Shown in pieces: positions 61,785-64,000 of a DNA stretch of 64,000 nucleotides. The translations under genes were made by a program, and so were the position numbers. The notes under the pieces are model-generated. The model was not told the origin of the DNA, ran no database searches, and saw only the letters and a list, made by a program, of their open reading frames with translations. Each line of letters opens with the position of its first letter. The first letter of the stretch is position 1. The DNA comes from Planctomycetota bacterium (GTDB taxonomy: Bacteria > Planctomycetota > UBA1135 > UBA2386), in assembly GCA_016235155.1 (NCBI GenBank), contig JACRLW010000029.1, forward strand, positions 20,693-84,692, given 5' to 3'.

Positions 61785-63509
61785 TCAGTGCGCGGTGGCG
61801 GTCGCGGCGTCGACGAGTTCCGGCGAGCGGTCGGCGGCGTTCCAGTAGCCGCGGAAGTCGCTGACCTCCGGCGTGTTCACGGTGAACAGCTCGGCAGCCC
61901 AACGCGCGGAGATCGCCTGGTACCACAGCTCGACGTCGATGCGGTACGGGCCCGCGCCATGCGGCGCGAACACGCGGTAGGTGACCTCGTCGGCGCCGCC
62001 CGTGAAGTTCGGATCGCCGGCCACGCCGACCGGCGCGGTCACGGCGGCGTCGGGGTGCGTTGGGCTCCAACCGGCGGGGAGGAAGCGGTCGTCCTTCAGA
62101 TTCGTCGCCGCGCGCAGCAGGCGGAAGGTCGAGGCACCGTGCTCGTCCGCCATCGCGAGCTCCCAGACCTGCGGGTCGTCCGGGTCGACCACGAGGTCCT
62201 TGTGCAGGAGCAACGGCCCGTTCGCCGCTTCGCTCGCCAACGGCTGACCGTTGTTCCCGAGGATTCGGCCCTGCGTGTCCCAGTGGCCGCTGCGCCAGAC
62301 GAGGTTCTGCGCTGCGTCCGTCACCGTGACGCGCAACCACGCGCGCCGTGACGGATAGCCGCTCGGGAACTTGTGGCCCGTGCGGTTCTCGACCCGAACG
62401 CGCACGTCGAGCGACGCGCCGTGTCGCATCACCGACGGGACGGAGACGTCCGCCGTGTCGTTGCGAAGTTGCGCACGCGTTGCGGCGATCGTCGCGTCGA
62501 ACGCGGACGCGGGCGCGGCGACCCGCAGCGCCGCGGCGTTGTCGCGCAGGATCTGCGGGATCAGCGTGTTGCCGCCGACCAGCGTGTGTCGTCCGTACGG
62601 CGATCGCGCCGGGATCGTCTGGAACTCGAAGCCGCCCGGCGACCGCGCGATCCTGGTCTGGATCGGCACGCCGTCGACGCTCGTCGTCGGGAGGTGGCAG
62701 TCCTGACAGTCGGCCGCGCGCGGGCCGACCGGCGCGACTTCGTCCTGGAACACCGAGTTGCGCCATTCCAGGTAGGGCGTCTGCTCGGGGTACTCGTGAC
62801 CGGTCGCGCTGCCGTCGAGCCGGACCGTGTGCGTGAACAGCGTGTGGCATGAGCCGCACAACCCGGAGTCCTCCGCGGTGTGGTTGGCCTGCGTCGCGGT
62901 GAGCAGAGTCCAGGAGAACATCGGCGCGGTGAGCGTGACCGCATGCGGGCCGAACAACCGATCCTGGTCGTCGATCCAGAAGCCGCCCGTGAACGAGTCG
63001 CGCGTGCCGAGTCCGTCGGGAAGGATCGCGTGGCAGACGGCGCACGACACGCCGTCGAGCGCGAAGTCGGACAGCGGGATACTGGTCGCGTCCTTGCCCG
63101 GCGCCCAGTGACGCTCGGTGTTCGACGCACCGTGCGCCGACGACGCCATCGGCGTGTGGCAGCGCGTGCACTTCTCCTCGATCTCCGAGCGACGCGACGG
63201 GATCAGCGCGATCTCCGCCGACACGCCGGCGCGCCAGTAGGGGTCGCGTCCGGAGTTGGCCATCATGGTCCCGCGCCACATCTCGAACATGCCGATCTCG
63301 CGGCCGGCGGAGTCGCGCATCGCCGTCGCGTTCGGGTCGTTCGAGTGGCAGGGCTCGCAGTCCATCGACAGCAGGAACGGGTGGTCGTCGACCGCCGACG
63401 CGCGGTAGGGGGGCAGCGACGCGGCGTCGTCGCCGGCTTCGAGCAGGGCCCCGCCGATCGGCAGCGCGGCCAGGACAGCGACGACGGCGATTCCGCGCGA
63501 CGAGGTCAT
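61785..63509 (-). CDS. Exported five-haem c-type cytochrome
   Basis: A 574-residue exported protein (signal '[20 protein letters not shown]'). It has five CxxCH haem sites: CEPCH (51), CTRCH (114), CAVCH (156), CGSCH (218) and CQDCH (268). The C-terminal half has no haem and forms beta-sandwich sequence ('[28 protein letters not shown]' in part), where '[10 protein letters not shown]' is a known motif of cytochrome c554/NrfA-like multihaem proteins. A role in periplasmic electron transfer is certain in outline; the substrate is not. Coupled by ATGA (63506-63509) to the gene upstream. Confidence 0.88.
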   Translation of the reverse strand: MTSSRGIAVVAVLAALPIGGALLEAGDDAASLPPYRASAVDDHPFLLSMDCEPCHSNDPNATAMRDSAGREIGMFEMWRGTMMANSGRDPYWRAGVSAEIALIPSRRSEIEEKCTRCHTPMASSAHGASNTERHWAPGKDATSIPLSDFALDGVSCAVCHAILPDGLGTRDSFTGGFWIDDQDRLFGPHAVTLTAPMFSWTLLTATQANHTAEDSGLCGSCHTLFTHTVRLDGSATGHEYPEQTPYLEWRNSVFQDEVAPVGPRAADCQDCHLPTTSVDGVPIQTRIARSPGGFEFQTIPARSPYGRHTLVGGNTLIPQILRDNAAALRVAAPASAFDATIAATRAQLRNDTADVSVPSVMRHGASLDVRVRVENRTGHKFPSGYPSRRAWLRVTVTDAAQNLVWRSGHWDTQGRILGNNGQPLASEAANGPLLLHKDLVVDPDDPQVWELAMADEHGASTFRLLRAATNLKDDRFLPAGWSPTHPDAAVTAPVGVAGDPNFTGGADEVTYRVFAPHGAGPYRIDVELWYQAISARWAAELFTVNTPEVSDFRGYWNAADRSPELVDAATATAH

Positions 63510-64000
63510 GGCGAGATGTGGAACCTGGCGCCGTCGGAGGTCGCGATCGGCCAGGTCGGCGCGCCGCCGGCGAACGGCACCTCGACCCACTGCACCCACA
63601 GGTCGACGCCCGCGACGGCCGGGTTCGACGGGATCGGGAACGGCATGTGCGCGGCGCCCGCGCTCACCGTCGTGAAGGGCGAGTCGAAGACCGGGAGCGA
63701 GAGGTCGATCAGGACGTGCGCGTTCCAGGCGAAGTACGGCGGCGGCAGCGCGACGTTCGCCTCGCCGAGACCGACGAGCAGCGCCGCCAGGTGTGCGGTG
63801 CTGTTCGCGAGCGTGATGTCGAACGCGGCGTTGCCGGCGTAGGCCGCGTCGCCGTCCATGCCGATCGAACTGCCTGCGCTCGGGCCGAACCGGAAGCCTG
63901 CCTTCACTTCGTAGAGCAGGTCGCCGAACGACTGCACGCCGAGCAGGAGGACCGGCTCGCCGCCCTCGATGCGCAGCTCGGCGCCGCTCGCGTGACCGCC
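63506..64000 (-). CDS. Exported protein C-terminal part (partial at window edge)
   Basis: The frame is open to the window end (165 codons including the stop), so the gene continues beyond 64000. The visible part has 'GVQSFGDLLYEVKAGFRFGP' and ends 'VDLWVQWVEVPFAGGAPTWPIATSDGARFHI', a pattern usual for the C-terminal domain of secreted proteins in this window. It is coupled to the five-haem cytochrome gene by ATGA. Family not recognised. Confidence 0.55.
   Translation of the reverse strand, partial: GGHASGAELRIEGGEPVLLLGVQSFGDLLYEVKAGFRFGPSAGSSIGMDGDAAYAGNAAFDITLANSTAHLAALLVGLGEANVALPPPYFAWNAHVLIDLSLPVFDSPFTTVSAGAAHMPFPIPSNPAVAGVDLWVQWVEVPFAGGAPTWPIATSDGARFHISP

Overview
This is a very GC-rich, gene-dense bacterial chromosome segment. 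It is most likely from Planctomycetota, of the kind with many secreted proteins of unknown function. That placement is an inference from the mix of proteins: paralogous HEAT-repeat exported proteins, a carboxypeptidase-regulatory-domain protein, an ELWxxDGT-repeat remnant, a FIST protein, a fused double-ThyX-like protein, an exosortase-type glycosyltransferase and a large multihaem cytochrome. No rRNA, tRNA or CRISPR array was seen.

Layout. 1-10 kb: exported and lipoprotein genes, two HEAT-repeat proteins translationally coupled to a hydrolase, an aldo/keto reductase, and an AAA-ATPase/Toprim (DUF4276-like) pair that resembles OLD/PARIS-type defence or genome-maintenance modules. 10-12.4 kb: small secreted proteins and a thioredoxin-like gene interrupted by one in-frame TGA that is followed at once by a SECIS-like hairpin (candidate selenoprotein). 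12.4-26.4 kb: two tandem heavy-metal RND efflux operons. Each is led by a small Cys-containing membrane or exported protein ending in VVLLI, then TolC, adaptor and pump. The second operon adds Cys/His 'DWC' repeats in the adaptor and in a small lipoprotein. 26.4-30.8 kb: DNA alkylation repair protein, RecD2-like helicase, ribosomal protein bS21 and an RluA-type pseudouridine synthase. 30.8-33 kb: a scarred, repeat-rich region with a toxin-antitoxin pair, a decayed copy of that pair, and a 141-bp copy of the pseudouridine-synthase gene. 33-46 kb: membrane proteins, an ABC-type permease, FIST sensor, RNA ligase, glycosyltransferase fragment, esterase-like protein, ThyX-like protein and thioredoxin reductase. 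46-51.5 kb: an operon for an outer-membrane porin, a haem-cupredoxin protein and a hybrid histidine kinase. 51.5-64 kb: lipoprotein, broken ABC ATPase, sugar-dehydrogenase-like protein, membrane and soluble glycosyltransferases, HDOD protein, leucine dehydrogenase, universal stress protein, methionine aminopeptidase, glycine C-acetyltransferase (Kbl) and a five-haem cytochrome.

The most unusual features are: (1) a dispersed element of about 150 bp built from hairpins, in four copies. One copy lies in frame inside an RND pump gene, and three end exactly at an ATG. The hairpin arms differ between copies in a compensating way. (2) The candidate selenoprotein with a C-T-U motif and hairpin. (3) The DWC Cys/His repeats tied to a metal-efflux operon. 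(4) The AAA/Toprim pair. (5) A segmental duplication that left an intact orphan antitoxin next to a truncated toxin. Many genes overlap their neighbour by ATGA, which suggests translational coupling. Several unlinked genes have a TATxxT/TAGxxT-like hexamer only 7-12 nt before the start codon, as expected for leaderless or very short-leader mRNAs.
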